Source: a virus
Virus record (IMG/VR): IMGVR_UViG_3300034521_000108
Location: 1-29,209 of that record
Direction: 5' to 3' (one strand)
Length of the DNA: 29,209 bases
A program made the translations under genes and the position numbers. The notes below the pieces were generated by a model, which was not told where the DNA came from, did not search any database, and was given only the letters and a program-made list of their open reading frames with translations. Below are positions 13,557-22,529 of the stretch, one piece after another; the stretch's first letter is position 1, and every line of letters begins with the position of its first letter.

Positions 13557-15082
13557 CAGGCATTACCTCCCTGTAAGCTCAAATCCAGCATCACGGACGC
13601 CTTGATGCCTTTCGGGCAGTCATAGGTACGTACAATGATGTAAATCTCCACCTGTGTTTTAGTGCGCCAGAGAATTTGCACATCACCATCCTGTGGTGGC
13701 ATACACTCCCCCGGGAACGTCACACCCTGAATACGCACCGTTTTGGACATCTCACGCATGGGTGCGGCGAAATATTGCTGATGCGTCGCAATGCTGGTTG
13801 GCGTGGAGTTCAGCGCACGGTCGGAAATTTTCGGGATGGCCAGCAGGCGAACGCGGCGACAGACTTTATCGATAACGCGTTTGTTCTCAATCGCCTGAAA
13901 ATCGCCCCCCTCAACATCAAGCGTGACGCCGTCAGCCCAGTAGTACCCGTCATAATCCGGATACCACATTGGTACCGAGAAACGCGCCTTATTCAGCGCC
14001 TGCAGCGTGGCAAGTCCCAGTTCCACACCGTCTTTATCCACTGGCAGTTTGCCGGTAACGTTCAGTCCGACCACCGGGCCGGTTTTAACGCGGGACGGAC
14101 TGTCAGCGATAGTGACGGCACGATTGCAAAGGCGACCGACATACCCCCCCGGCTCTGCGCCAAACAGACGCGGAACCAGCGTTACGCTGCTTTCAGCGAC
14201 ACCCTGCTGGTACGCCGTGACACGGGAGAGATAGTCAGCCCAGGATTCTGTCGAGGGCACAATGCCCTGGACGGAAAGATACACATGCACCCAGCGCTGC
14301 CATTTCGCGTTAATGTCCGCAATCAGGCTACTGGCGCGCAGAATATCCGCCTCGCTGGCGATATCGTCACTGACCAGAACCCCTTCCACCGAACAGACCG
14401 CCATCGCCGCTTCTGCCGCACTGGCAAAGGTGACTGCCGGCTCATCTTCATTCAGGATCCAGACATAGCCAAACCAGTTATCGCCGGCATTACGCATCGC
14501 AGCCTGAAGGTCTGTTTTAAACACACTGTCGCCAGCGCCAAGCAGTTGATCAAAGTCCGTCTGGGTATTGACCGGGATGACCTTGTTAGCGTTCGGTACC
14601 GATGCACCGGCTGTACCCGGGGTGACGGTCGCGCCGGCGGCGTTAGTCAGCTTCAGCAGTGGACCAATATCAGTCCCGGGCGATGCAGCACCGGCAACGG
14701 TGATTGTCGCGGCTGCGCCGGTCGTCAGGGTCGTCACCACAAAGCGTCCGGCAGCATCATCCCAGTTCACCGTGGCCAGCGAGCTGAGTTTTGCCTGCAG
14801 TTCGGTGGCGACCTGCGCAAGCGTAGTGACAGCAGACAAATCAACACCGGTAATATTCTTTTCAGTGCCGTTGATTGTCAGCTTCAGGGCACCATCACTG
14901 ACGGCCGTAAATTTAGCAATGGCTTTGTCTGCCGTTGCCAGCGTCCCGCCGGTCAGTATCGCTGCCGTAGCAGCGCCACCGGTGGCTTTCAGTGAGCCGA
15001 TGAATAACATCACCCGCTCGATTTCTTTGGTTTCGCCCTGCAGCTGGTTGAGCTGATCGACGTCTACAACAGGCCAGGCCAT
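13556..15082 (-). CDS. Tail sheath protein (DUF2586-type) with inserted domain
   Basis: 508 residues. The core of the contractile sheath begins MAWPVVDVDQLNQLQGETKE and ends with the beta-rich C-terminal part (VQILWRTKTQVEIYIIVRTY). Residues about 33-170 are an extra, alanine/threonine-rich module (SDGALKLTINGTEKNITGVD, then ATVNWDDAAGRFVVTT) similar to the repeat domains seen in DUF3383-type sheath and fibre proteins; it is likely a surface decoration. The gene lies two bases before the gpS-like gene. Sheath identity follows from size, position before the tube and family likeness. Confidence 0.8.
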   Translation of the reverse strand: MAWPVVDVDQLNQLQGETKEIERVMLFIGSLKATGGAATAAILTGGTLATADKAIAKFTAVSDGALKLTINGTEKNITGVDLSAVTTLAQVATELQAKLSSLATVNWDDAAGRFVVTTLTTGAAATITVAGAASPGTDIGPLLKLTNAAGATVTPGTAGASVPNANKVIPVNTQTDFDQLLGAGDSVFKTDLQAAMRNAGDNWFGYVWILNEDEPAVTFASAAEAAMAVCSVEGVLVSDDIASEADILRASSLIADINAKWQRWVHVYLSVQGIVPSTESWADYLSRVTAYQQGVAESSVTLVPRLFGAEPGGYVGRLCNRAVTIADSPSRVKTGPVVGLNVTGKLPVDKDGVELGLATLQALNKARFSVPMWYPDYDGYYWADGVTLDVEGGDFQAIENKRVIDKVCRRVRLLAIPKISDRALNSTPTSIATHQQYFAAPMREMSKTVRIQGVTFPGECMPPQDGDVQILWRTKTQVEIYIIVRTYDCPKGIKASVMLDLSLQGGNA

Positions 15083-15084
15083 CC

Positions 15085-15792
15085 TTAACCCCTTATATCC
15101 TGTGCATTCACATCCCAGCCGAAACCAATAGCCTGCAGCTGGCGAGCGAGTGCGTTCATAAAATCCGTTTCCCCTATACCCAAAAACTCACGGGCAGGCA
15201 GAGTGACGGTCCATGTCTGTTTTGCCGGAGTCCCCTCCAGCTTGCGGATCAGCATCCCTGCCTGAGCAGCGCTGACCTTCGCCTGTATCTCTTTGTAACC
15301 CGGCGTTCGCCAGCGTTTGCCGCTGCGCATTTTGAACCCTGCTTTACGCAGACGTTTTGCCTGGCGTAATGTTGCCGGGCCGGACTGGCGACTGCTCCCT
15401 GATGACTGACGGGCGCTGATTGTCGCTGTCATGCCATTTTGCTGTGCATAACCCACCGTGCCGGCAGAGACTTCGCGCGTGCCATTACGGTAGTTTCCCC
15501 CGCTCAGATAGAGCCTGACGGCATCAATCTCGGGCATCTCACGGATTCGGATGAGCTTTGGCATATTGCGCAACATCTTGCCTTTGCGCTTCGTTTTACG
15601 CGGTGCCCATGCCTCCCCATCGGGAGACTGTTGATTGCGCACGTTCCGCTTTGCCGCTGCCACCATTCCATATTTCGCCAGACGCCACAGCAGACGACGA
15701 CGCTTAGCCGGCGGCAATTCCAGTGACTTCAGCGCATCCCGCAGCGCTTTCAGCTGCGTGGGATTTAACTCACCTCGGATTGCGCCGGCCAT
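15085..15792 (-). CDS. Tail completion protein (gpS-like, virion morphogenesis)
   Basis: 235 residues, very basic. The N-terminus (MAGAIRGELNPTQLKALRDA) is followed by 'LPPAKRRRLLWRLAKYGMVAAAKRNVRNQQSPDGEAW' features typical of the virion morphogenesis family (P2 gpS, Mu gpG), in which 'R..I...Q..PDG..W' is the hallmark. The C-terminal part ends FLGIGETDFMNALARQLQAI, the 'R.FLG' ending of this family. It completes the tail at the head side. It is longer than P2 gpS (about 150), the extra part being a basic insert around 70-160. It overlaps the upstream gene by 28 bases. Confidence 0.75.
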   Translation of the reverse strand: MAGAIRGELNPTQLKALRDALKSLELPPAKRRRLLWRLAKYGMVAAAKRNVRNQQSPDGEAWAPRKTKRKGKMLRNMPKLIRIREMPEIDAVRLYLSGGNYRNGTREVSAGTVGYAQQNGMTATISARQSSGSSRQSGPATLRQAKRLRKAGFKMRSGKRWRTPGYKEIQAKVSAAQAGMLIRKLEGTPAKQTWTVTLPAREFLGIGETDFMNALARQLQAIGFGWDVNAQDIRG

Positions 15793-16271
15793 GTACCGTT
15801 CCCGCTGCCGAAATAGAGTGTGGCCTGTTCAGCCGTCCAGACTGTCGCATCAGCCAGCATCCAGCGCTGGCCATCCAGTGGAATAGCCCCGTCAGCATCT
15901 TCAAGGAGATCGAGCGGTTCAGCCATCCGGGCGGTGACCACCACAATGGCAGTCTCGTCATCAATGATTTCCACATCCATCTCAGGCAGTTCCCAGTCCA
16001 CGTTGATGGCATCCATCGCCGCAGCCCCGTCGTTCTGATACCAGGCCAACAACAGCGCCATAACCAGCTGCGGTGGGCAGAGACGATACGGGAAACGCTC
16101 CCATGCCAGTGTGGCGGTGTACTGCATGATGGCCAGACGATACTGCCCCGCCCCCAGGTCACGCGCAGCCGGCACGAAACGCACCTCATCCATGAGGCTG
16201 TCAAACCCGTCCATGGCACGTTCCGGCATGTTGCCTTTTACAAACTCAGTCAGCGATTCCAGCAGGCTCAT
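15765..16271 (-). CDS. Tail completion protein (gpR-like)
   Basis: 168 residues in the position of P2 gpR, between head completion L and the gpS-like protein. It has a gpR-like opening (MSLLESLTEFVKGNMPERAM), a central 'LAWERFPYRLCPPQLVMALLLAWYQN' segment and a strongly acidic beta-rich end (ELPEMDVEIIDDETAIVVVT), which fits the family. The role is tail-to-head joining. Start ATG 16271 overlaps the L stop. Confidence 0.72.
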   Translation of the reverse strand: MSLLESLTEFVKGNMPERAMDGFDSLMDEVRFVPAARDLGAGQYRLAIMQYTATLAWERFPYRLCPPQLVMALLLAWYQNDGAAAMDAINVDWELPEMDVEIIDDETAIVVVTARMAEPLDLLEDADGAIPLDGQRWMLADATVWTAEQATLYFGSGNGTWPAQSEVS

Positions 16272-16720
16272 ATGATGGATACTCCCGCACGTGACAGCCC
16301 TTTGAGACTACGTAGCGCAAAATTTGCCTCTGCCAGTAATGCTTCCCGGGTTTCCTGGGCTGATGGCTGCGCATCGGTTTTTACCCGCACAATACTGGTC
16401 CATTCCCCCATCAGGTCGGCTTTCGCCCGGGCAAAGACAGCTTTGCGGTACTGCGCGGCAACGTAGCTTTCCCCTTCATATGACGGTCCCGGAACGGCAG
16501 AAGCTGTAACAATACCCAGACTCGTCCAGTGGTCACGGCGAGCAATCAGACTGGCATTGATCTGCGCCATTGCGCTGACCAGCGCATCAGCCACTGTGCC
16601 GGCGGCAATATCTGCCGGGATACTGCGGTTATCCTGAAAATCCTTCACGTTCAGGTCAGGCCAGAATCCATCGTTGGTGACTGCAATATCCTGATAATCA
16701 ATGGGCTTGCCGTTGAACAT
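16268..16720 (-). CDS. L: Head completion protein L
   Basis: 150 residues from ATG 16720, which has a strong Shine-Dalgarno (AGGGGGA) five bases upstream; in-frame starts further upstream lack it. The sequence (MFNGKPIDYQDIAVTNDGFW, PDLNVKDFQDNRSIP) is characteristic of P2 gpL, which finishes the capsid at the connector after DNA packaging. The middle part (YVAAQYRKAVFARAKADLMG) also fits. It is separated from M by about 96 bases, the largest gap inside the late operon; I see no gene there. Confidence 0.88.
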   Translation of the reverse strand: MFNGKPIDYQDIAVTNDGFWPDLNVKDFQDNRSIPADIAAGTVADALVSAMAQINASLIARRDHWTSLGIVTASAVPGPSYEGESYVAAQYRKAVFARAKADLMGEWTSIVRVKTDAQPSAQETREALLAEANFALRSLKGLSRAGVSII

Positions 16721-16816
16721 ACATTCCCCCTGGAAAAGACGGCTCAGACCAGGCTCCACGACAATGAAGGCTGATGCCTGTTGTCTCCCCTGCGAGCCGC
16801 CGTGGGTCGGTGCTCG

Positions 16817-17518
16817 TTACAGCGTCAGCTTTCGCCGGCGCTGTGCAATTTTGTCCCGAAGCGTACGCACCTGAATTTGTGGATACATATCCTGTGCTGC
16901 GGCCAGAAACATATCGGCTTTGGCCAGTTGCGCATCGTCATCGATAGCGGAGGCCAGTGGCCTGCCATCTTTCCCCCGAAGCAGCTGCAGGCCAGAGAAT
17001 CGCAGATATTTAGCTTTGACGATCTCATTGACCGGCCATTCCTCCAGGACGCGCTGACTGACGCGGGAAAAGTACGGCTCTACCGCACGGCCGTTATCCG
17101 CTTCACGTTCAGCCCAGGCCAGCATCGTATCCGCAACAAAATGCGGGAAATCACTGCGGATATTGGCCGGCGTTTCCTGCCGCTGTTCAATGGCAATATC
17201 AGCCCAGTCCAGCGCCAAGCTGAAATCTTCCACATCAAACAGCCAGATGACGCAGTACGAAAACACCGGGTGCAGGTGAACCGCATCGCCATCGAGATAC
17301 TCCCGGACATAAGGCATCCAGCGCGGCAGCAGCTCGTCACGCTTCATCACGATCCGCTGTCCAATCTGCGACAGGCTACGCAGTCGTTGCACATCCACCG
17401 CCAGTGCCGTGACCAGCAGGTGCAGGCTGTTGGGGGCATTGTTTGCTGCCTCAACGTTGCCGGCAGCCATTGCCTGCGCCGCTTCGACACGGCGCTGATG
17501 ATCACGAAACAGGCTCAT
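16817..17518 (-). CDS. M: Terminase small (endonuclease) subunit M
   Basis: 233 residues beginning MSLFRDHQRRVEAAQAMAAG. The pattern 'LVTALAVDVQRLRSLSQIGQRIVMKRDELLPRWMPYV' and the C-terminal 'AKADMFLAAAQDMYPQIQVRT' are those of P2 gpM. P2 genetics assign the cos-cutting endonuclease activity to gpM, acting with gpP at the packaging motor. It follows N by eight bases. Length is close to P2 gpM (about 247). Confidence 0.9.
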   Translation of the reverse strand: MSLFRDHQRRVEAAQAMAAGNVEAANNAPNSLHLLVTALAVDVQRLRSLSQIGQRIVMKRDELLPRWMPYVREYLDGDAVHLHPVFSYCVIWLFDVEDFSLALDWADIAIEQRQETPANIRSDFPHFVADTMLAWAEREADNGRAVEPYFSRVSQRVLEEWPVNEIVKAKYLRFSGLQLLRGKDGRPLASAIDDDAQLAKADMFLAAAQDMYPQIQVRTLRDKIAQRRRKLTL

Positions 17519-17526
17519 AACGTTCC

Positions 17527-18573
17527 TTACGGATTAGTGGTGGTGCCTTTGTCGCCTTCCAGCACGACGTTCGCCGGTTCGATACCCACAAACAGGGTTT
17601 CGTCTTCCACCACATACGCTTCGTTGCGGTAGTAGGAGTCCACCAGACCTGCCAGCTCGTCATCGTCTTTGAAGCCACGACGCATCGAGTCAGTCTGGGT
17701 ATAAATCGACAAGTTGGAATAGGTGGTGATTACGCAACCACGCGCCGGGAACTGCGGTGGAACCGTTGCCGGCAGACCACCAAATGACCCCATCAGATCC
17801 ATTTGTTTCATGGCGGCACGTTCGGTCGGCGTACGGCCATGCATCTTGCCGGCGGCATCAGCTTCTTTAGCGATGATGTCTGCGCCGACTAACAGAACAA
17901 GGTCAGTACGCTGACGGTGAACCGGATCGAGTCCCTGACGCAGGTCGTAGGCCAGGTGATCGAGACTGGTATAGTCTGCTGCAGAATCGGTACCAATATT
18001 GATTTTGTCGGCTGCTTTCCCACCGGTCAGGATATTTTTAGGCAGATTGTCACGCATCCACTGCATCCAGCCTTTGTTCACATCCTCCAGCAACTTATGC
18101 GCTGTTGGGTCAGAACTATCCGCAACAGACGTACCATTCCAGGCAATCATCAGCTGGTCGAGCGCAATCTGACGCTGGACGAACTGCGCATACAGGGACA
18201 TAAACTGGTCACCCATACGCGCCCAGGTATCGGCCAGGTGCCAGGGCACAATCACACCGCTGTCAGTCGGAACGCAGGTATATTTCGCTCCTGCAGGGTT
18301 AATATTGCGGCGGTAGCGCCCGGTTGCTTTGCGGCCTGTGATGGTCTGCTGCATCCCGGCAAACACTTTCTCACCCTGGATATCAGTGACCAGCGGCATA
18401 TTAATCAGGTTGTTAAAATCAACAGACTCCTGAACCGCACCCAGCAGGCGCTCTTCCTGTGGCCCGGAAATGGCAAAGGATTTACCCGCCAGAATCACGG
18501 CTGGATCAGCGCTATACTGTTTGGCCAGAATGTCACGTACCTGTTGTACGAGCTTTTCGGTTTGTGGTTTCAT
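17527..18573 (-). CDS. N: Major capsid protein N
   Basis: 348 residues. The N-terminal helical region (MKPQTEKLVQQVRDILAKQY) and the body (INMPLVTDIQGEKVFAGMQQ, TGRYRRNINPAGAKYTCVPT, DLVLLVGADIIAKEADAAGK) match P2 gpN, the HK97-fold capsid subunit. In P2 the first ~31 residues are removed by the protease part of gpO. It lies nine bases after O in the order O-N-M-L exactly as in P2. Confidence 0.93.
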   Translation of the reverse strand: MKPQTEKLVQQVRDILAKQYSADPAVILAGKSFAISGPQEERLLGAVQESVDFNNLINMPLVTDIQGEKVFAGMQQTITGRKATGRYRRNINPAGAKYTCVPTDSGVIVPWHLADTWARMGDQFMSLYAQFVQRQIALDQLMIAWNGTSVADSSDPTAHKLLEDVNKGWMQWMRDNLPKNILTGGKAADKINIGTDSAADYTSLDHLAYDLRQGLDPVHRQRTDLVLLVGADIIAKEADAAGKMHGRTPTERAAMKQMDLMGSFGGLPATVPPQFPARGCVITTYSNLSIYTQTDSMRRGFKDDDELAGLVDSYYRNEAYVVEDETLFVGIEPANVVLEGDKGTTTNP

Positions 18574-18582
18574 CCCTGTTCC

Positions 18583-19485
18583 TTACAGCCAGACTTTGTT
18601 TTCTTCGCCCGGATTTTCATCCGGCTTTTTGGTGGTACTGTTACCCGCCAGTGCATCGAACTTCTGGGTAATCGCGTCCAGCTTTTCATCCAGCTTGGCG
18701 ACATTCGCCAGTTTGGTTTCCAGTTGGGTGAACTGCTCAACCGAGATACCTGTTACCACCGGTTTTTCTTCCGGTTTCACCTCGGGTTTGTCTGGCTCTG
18801 CTGAAGGCTTACCGCCGGCACTAAACGCTTTCACCTGTTCCTGAATGCCGGTGATAGCCGTATCCTGGCTATCCATACGCCCCATCAGCGCATCGAACTG
18901 TTCCTTGGTCATTTCATCCTCTTCCGTGGTTTGAGGTGGGTTTTCTTTTTGGCGACTGAAGAAGCGCTGCAGGAATGATGTTTCCCGGACCTCTGTTGGT
19001 TCGCTGATATCCTTCAGCTCACCCAGAGAGAATGCTTCTGCACCACTTTGAGACAGCTCTGACTGATAACTTCCCATGCTGAACATCAGACGATCGGTTC
19101 CCAGCGAGGCAGGAATATCGGTGACAGTAAGACCGACTAAATAGCATTCACCTGTGCCGGCAAAATTCTCTGCAACCTCAATCGAGGTGAACAGTTTCTG
19201 CCCTGCTTCATTAGTGGAGATCAGCCAGTCATTAGGCATTAACTGGGCAAACAATTTCAGAGTGCCATCAACACGCTCCGCTTTCAGACCATCCACCTCG
19301 CCATAGTTGTAGCTCCATGAACGGGCTTCCATGCTTTTATCGTGGCGTGGCCAGATAAGCGCCGTGTAAGTCTGGCGGTTATACGTTTTGGCCGCTCCCT
19401 GCAGCCATTCTTCCTTGATTTCGCGTCCGTCCGCTGTTTTCCCTGCGGTAGCAACACAAATCCAGTCTGTGCGTAAGCGTGGCAT
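18583..19485 (-). CDS. O: Capsid scaffold and maturation protease O
   Basis: 300 residues. The protease part carries Asp19 (KTADGR), His48 (WPRHDK) and Ser101 (LFTSIEV), which line up with the Asp-His-Ser triad of P2 gpO (D19, H48, S107). About 120-150 reads GECYLVGLTVTDIPASLGTD, also conserved. The C-terminal part is acidic and helical (scaffold), with a Pro/Glu-rich linker (about 240-255). It guides capsid assembly and then cleaves O, N and Q. It is the first gene of the late minus-strand operon; the promoter should lie within 19486-19651. Confidence 0.93.
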   Translation of the reverse strand: MPRLRTDWICVATAGKTADGREIKEEWLQGAAKTYNRQTYTALIWPRHDKSMEARSWSYNYGEVDGLKAERVDGTLKLFAQLMPNDWLISTNEAGQKLFTSIEVAENFAGTGECYLVGLTVTDIPASLGTDRLMFSMGSYQSELSQSGAEAFSLGELKDISEPTEVRETSFLQRFFSRQKENPPQTTEEDEMTKEQFDALMGRMDSQDTAITGIQEQVKAFSAGGKPSAEPDKPEVKPEEKPVVTGISVEQFTQLETKLANVAKLDEKLDAITQKFDALAGNSTTKKPDENPGEENKVWL

Positions 19486-19493
19486 AACGTCCC

Positions 19494-19610
19494 TGTTCGT
19501 CTTAGTCCCTGGACTCCAGTTAAACGGAACAAGAGAAGAAATTCACTTAGCAGAGTTTCGTGGGGTTTCGCTGCATTTCGATAGCGGAACGCAGCGGAAT
19601 TGAGCGGAAT
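19494..19610. promoter_or_regulatory. Divergent late control region with phased repeat array
   Basis: Between the O and P genes lie two repeat structures. First, TGTTCG (19494-19499) and CGGAACA (19525-19531) flank a perfect palindrome CTGGACTCCAG (19509-19519). Second, six related elements follow at 10-bp steps: TTTCG at 19556, 19566 and 19576, then the inverted form CGGAA at 19585, 19595 and 19605 (three copies of AGCGGAAY at 19583, 19593, 19603). One-helical-turn spacing puts all on one DNA face. In P2 this interval holds the two divergent Ogr-activated promoters; the usual TGT-N12-ACA motif is not present, so this Ogr homologue may use the sites here. Confidence 0.5.
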
Positions 19611-19651
19611 GCAACCTGTTGCCATCACGTCAGAATGGTCGAAAAGGAACT

Positions 19652-21448
19652 ATGGCCAGAGGGAACATGGCACAAAAATATTCAGAGGAAATCAGGGACG
19701 TCGCCCGCGCCCTGTATCTCAAACGATGGACACCGCAGGAGATCAAAGAGGAGCTGCGGCTTCCCAGCGTGCGCATCATCTACTACTGGGCCGAGAAGTT
19801 CAGCTGGCGTGACTTGCTGAGCGAGGAAGGTGTTGAGGCAGCATTATCCCGTCGCATCCAGGTACTGACAGACCGTGATGGCAAATCGCAGCTCGAGCTG
19901 CAGGAGCTGGACCAGCTCGTTGGCCATCACGTAAAACTGCTGGCACAACGTGCAAAACGGGAAGAGAAGCTCCTGCAGCTGCAGCACCTGCAGGAGAGTG
20001 GCAAATCATGCGCTGATGGTACCCTCACGGATGAAGGTACCAGCCAGCAACGCAAAGGCCGTAAGCGTAAAAATGACGTCAGTGAAATTACCGCTGACAG
20101 CTTTAACGAGTGGGTGTCGGTACTGTTTGGGTACCAGCTGACGCTGCGCGAAAACCTGCATCAGAAAATCCGTAACATCCTCAAAGCCCGCCAGCTCGGT
20201 GCCACCTGGTATTTTGCCGGCGAGGCACTGGAAGACGCGATACTTAATGGAAAGCCACAGGTTTTCCTGTCAGCGTCCAAACGCCAGGCAGAAGTATTCC
20301 GACGCTATATCGTGCAGATAGCGCATAAATTTCTAGGCATCGAGCTGACCGGTAACCCGATACGCCTGAGCAACGGCGCTGAGATGAGTTTTCTCGGTAC
20401 CAACAGCAATACAGCCCAGTCGGAAAGTGCCAACGTCTATATCGATGAATATTTCTGGATCCCGAAATTCCGCAAGCTGAACGACGTTGCATCGGCGATG
20501 GCCACACACGACCACTGGCGCATCACCTACTTCTCCACGCCCAGTTCAAAAGCGCATGAAGCTTACCCGTTCTGGACCGGGGATGAATGGCGACGCGGCC
20601 GGTCAGAGCGAAAGAACATTGAATTCCCGACCGAGGCTGAACTGCGTGACGGCGGCAGGCTGTGCCCGGATAAGCACTGGCGCTTTATTGTCACGATCGA
20701 AGACGCGGTAAAAGCCGGATTTAATCTGGCGAACGTTGATGACCTGCGCGACCGTTACAGTGGCCCGGCCTTCGACATGCTGTTTATGTGCGTGTTCGTG
20801 GACGATAAGGATGCCGTTTTTGCCTTCGACCAGCTGATGAAATGCGGTACCGACCCGGGACTATGGCAGGATTTTAAACCTGATGAGGCGCGGCCGTTTG
20901 GCAACCGGGAGGTCTGGGGCGGGTACGATCCAAGCCGAACCACCGACAATGCGACATTTGTCGTTATCGCGGTACCACTGTACGCCGCCGAAAAGTATCG
21001 GGTACTGCGAAAGTGGGTCTGGACGGGCCTCTCATTCAAGTTTCAGGCCGAGCAGATAAAGAAAATTAAAGAAGCGTACAACCTTACCTACATCGGGATC
21101 GATGTCACCGGCATCGGTGCCGGCGTATTCGATATTGTCAGCGCGTTTGCGCCCCGGGAGGCTGTTCCTATCCACTACAGCGTGGAGAGTAAAAACCGCC
21201 TGGTCCTGAAGATGATCGACGTGGTTGGCGGCAACCGTATCGAGTGGGACCGTGAAGACAAAGACATTGCGGCCAGCTTTATGGCCATCAAGCGCACCAC
21301 CACCGCCAGCGGTAACGCCATGACGTTCGTCGCCACGCGGTCACAGGAAACCGGCCACGCAGATTCATTCTGGGCGATATCCCATGCCATGCAGAACGAA
21401 CCGCTGAACACCGAACATAAACGCAAATCGAGATGGGTCCTTGGATGA
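19652..21448 (+). CDS. P: Terminase large (ATPase) subunit P
   Basis: 598 residues from ATG 19652 (SD AAAAGGA); an ATG at 19667 is the alternative, and the TTG at 19619 is poor. About 10-45 is a helix-turn-helix (ALYLKRWTPQEIKEELRLPS). The ATPase has KARQLGATWYFA (about 178-189) in place of a standard Walker A and VYIDEYFW (about 262-269) as Walker B, both as in P2 gpP. The C-terminal nuclease-like part includes VWGGYDPSRTTDNATFV and YIGIDVTGIGAG. It powers packaging into the prohead, with M cutting at cos. It shares an ATGA with the portal gene. Confidence 0.93.
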   Translation: MARGNMAQKYSEEIRDVARALYLKRWTPQEIKEELRLPSVRIIYYWAEKFSWRDLLSEEGVEAALSRRIQVLTDRDGKSQLELQELDQLVGHHVKLLAQRAKREEKLLQLQHLQESGKSCADGTLTDEGTSQQRKGRKRKNDVSEITADSFNEWVSVLFGYQLTLRENLHQKIRNILKARQLGATWYFAGEALEDAILNGKPQVFLSASKRQAEVFRRYIVQIAHKFLGIELTGNPIRLSNGAEMSFLGTNSNTAQSESANVYIDEYFWIPKFRKLNDVASAMATHDHWRITYFSTPSSKAHEAYPFWTGDEWRRGRSERKNIEFPTEAELRDGGRLCPDKHWRFIVTIEDAVKAGFNLANVDDLRDRYSGPAFDMLFMCVFVDDKDAVFAFDQLMKCGTDPGLWQDFKPDEARPFGNREVWGGYDPSRTTDNATFVVIAVPLYAAEKYRVLRKWVWTGLSFKFQAEQIKKIKEAYNLTYIGIDVTGIGAGVFDIVSAFAPREAVPIHYSVESKNRLVLKMIDVVGGNRIEWDREDKDIAASFMAIKRTTTASGNAMTFVATRSQETGHADSFWAISHAMQNEPLNTEHKRKSRWVLG

Positions 21449-22473
21449 GTAAAAAAAACCGTAAACCCGTGACGGCAGAAAATACCGCGCCGGCGCAGCA
21501 GAAAATGAGCATGATCACCTTTGGTAACCCGGAGCGGGCTATTCTCAACCCGCTCGAATATGAACCGGTGTATTACGACAGTTCGAGCCAGTTCTACACG
21601 CTGCCGGTCAACCGGCTGGCGCTGGCTGAACTGCCGGACATTAACGGCCAGCATGGTGGTATTCTGCGTGCCAGAACCAACATGATCACCGCCGATTTTG
21701 TCAGTGGCGGTGGCATGGTGCAGGAAACCATCCAGGCTGCGGTGATGAATCTGCTCACCTTTGGCGATGTCGCGCTGCTCAAGCTGCGCAATGCCTTTGG
21801 TAAGGTGATTGGCCTGCATCCCCTTCCCTCACTCTATCTGCGCCGTGGTAAAGACCAGAAATACTATATTGTGCAAAAGAGCGGTGCATTGACGTATGAA
21901 GAGAAAGATATTGTCTTTATCAAACTCTATGACACGCGCCAGCAGGTCTACGGTAAGCCTGATTATCTCGGGGGGATCCACAGCGCCATGCTCAACAATG
22001 AAGCCACCATTTTCCGCCGTCGTTACTATAAAAACGGCGCCCATCTCGGATACATCCTCTACACCACTGACCCGAACATGACGGACGAAATGGAAGACGA
22101 GATGAGAAAGCAGATTGCCGCCGGCAAAGGCGTGGGCAATTTCAAATCGATGATGATCAACATCCCGAACGGGAAAGAGAAAGGTGTGCAGCTCTTGCCT
22201 GTCAGCGACATGACCGCGAAAGACGAGTTTGTGAACATCAAAAATATCTCGATGCAGGATATTCTGAATGCCCACCGTTTTCCGCCGGGCCTTGCCGGTA
22301 TGATGCCGAACAATAACAGTTCTTTCCCGGATATCACGAAAACCCGCCAGGCCTATCAGCGCGATGAAGTGACCCCGGTACAAAAACTGATTACTGATGC
22401 GGTGAACAAAGACACAGATATTCCTGCAAATTTACGCATGAATTTCACACAATCAACACCAATTGATGCATAA
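21445..22473 (+). CDS. Q: Portal protein Q
   Basis: 342 residues from ATG 21445, which overlaps the terminase stop (ATGA); the in-frame ATG 21433 lies inside P. The sequence (MITFGNPERAILNPLEYEPV, LYLRRGKDQKYYIVQKSGAL, DAHRFPP-type 'ILNAHRFPPGLAGMMP' near 280) is typical of P2 gpQ (344 residues), the dodecameric connector through which DNA enters and leaves. P and Q are transcribed away from the O-L operon, as in P2. Confidence 0.94.
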   Translation: MSKKNRKPVTAENTAPAQQKMSMITFGNPERAILNPLEYEPVYYDSSSQFYTLPVNRLALAELPDINGQHGGILRARTNMITADFVSGGGMVQETIQAAVMNLLTFGDVALLKLRNAFGKVIGLHPLPSLYLRRGKDQKYYIVQKSGALTYEEKDIVFIKLYDTRQQVYGKPDYLGGIHSAMLNNEATIFRRRYYKNGAHLGYILYTTDPNMTDEMEDEMRKQIAAGKGVGNFKSMMINIPNGKEKGVQLLPVSDMTAKDEFVNIKNISMQDILNAHRFPPGLAGMMPNNNSSFPDITKTRQAYQRDEVTPVQKLITDAVNKDTDIPANLRMNFTQSTPIDA

Positions 22474-22529
22474 TTAGCAATAATAGAGCGTGAATAAAAA
22501 CCGGTTATGATGAATGCAAGGAGCCTGGA

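Noticed and set aside
13676-14995. 439-codon open frame on the plus strand
   Set aside because: It lies fully antisense to the sheath gene, has an arginine/histidine-rich composition typical of shadow frames, and no start signal.
19486-19651. Standard P2 Ogr site (TGT-N12-ACA)
   Set aside because: Each TGT on both strands was checked and none has ACA at the right distance; only the other repeat structures are reported.
21175-21819. 214-codon minus-strand frame over the terminase-portal junction
   Set aside because: It is antisense to two well-identified genes and has no signals of its own.
22501-22529. tRNA or other structured RNA upstream of ogr
   Set aside because: No cloverleaf or stable fold is apparent; only a Shine-Dalgarno is seen.
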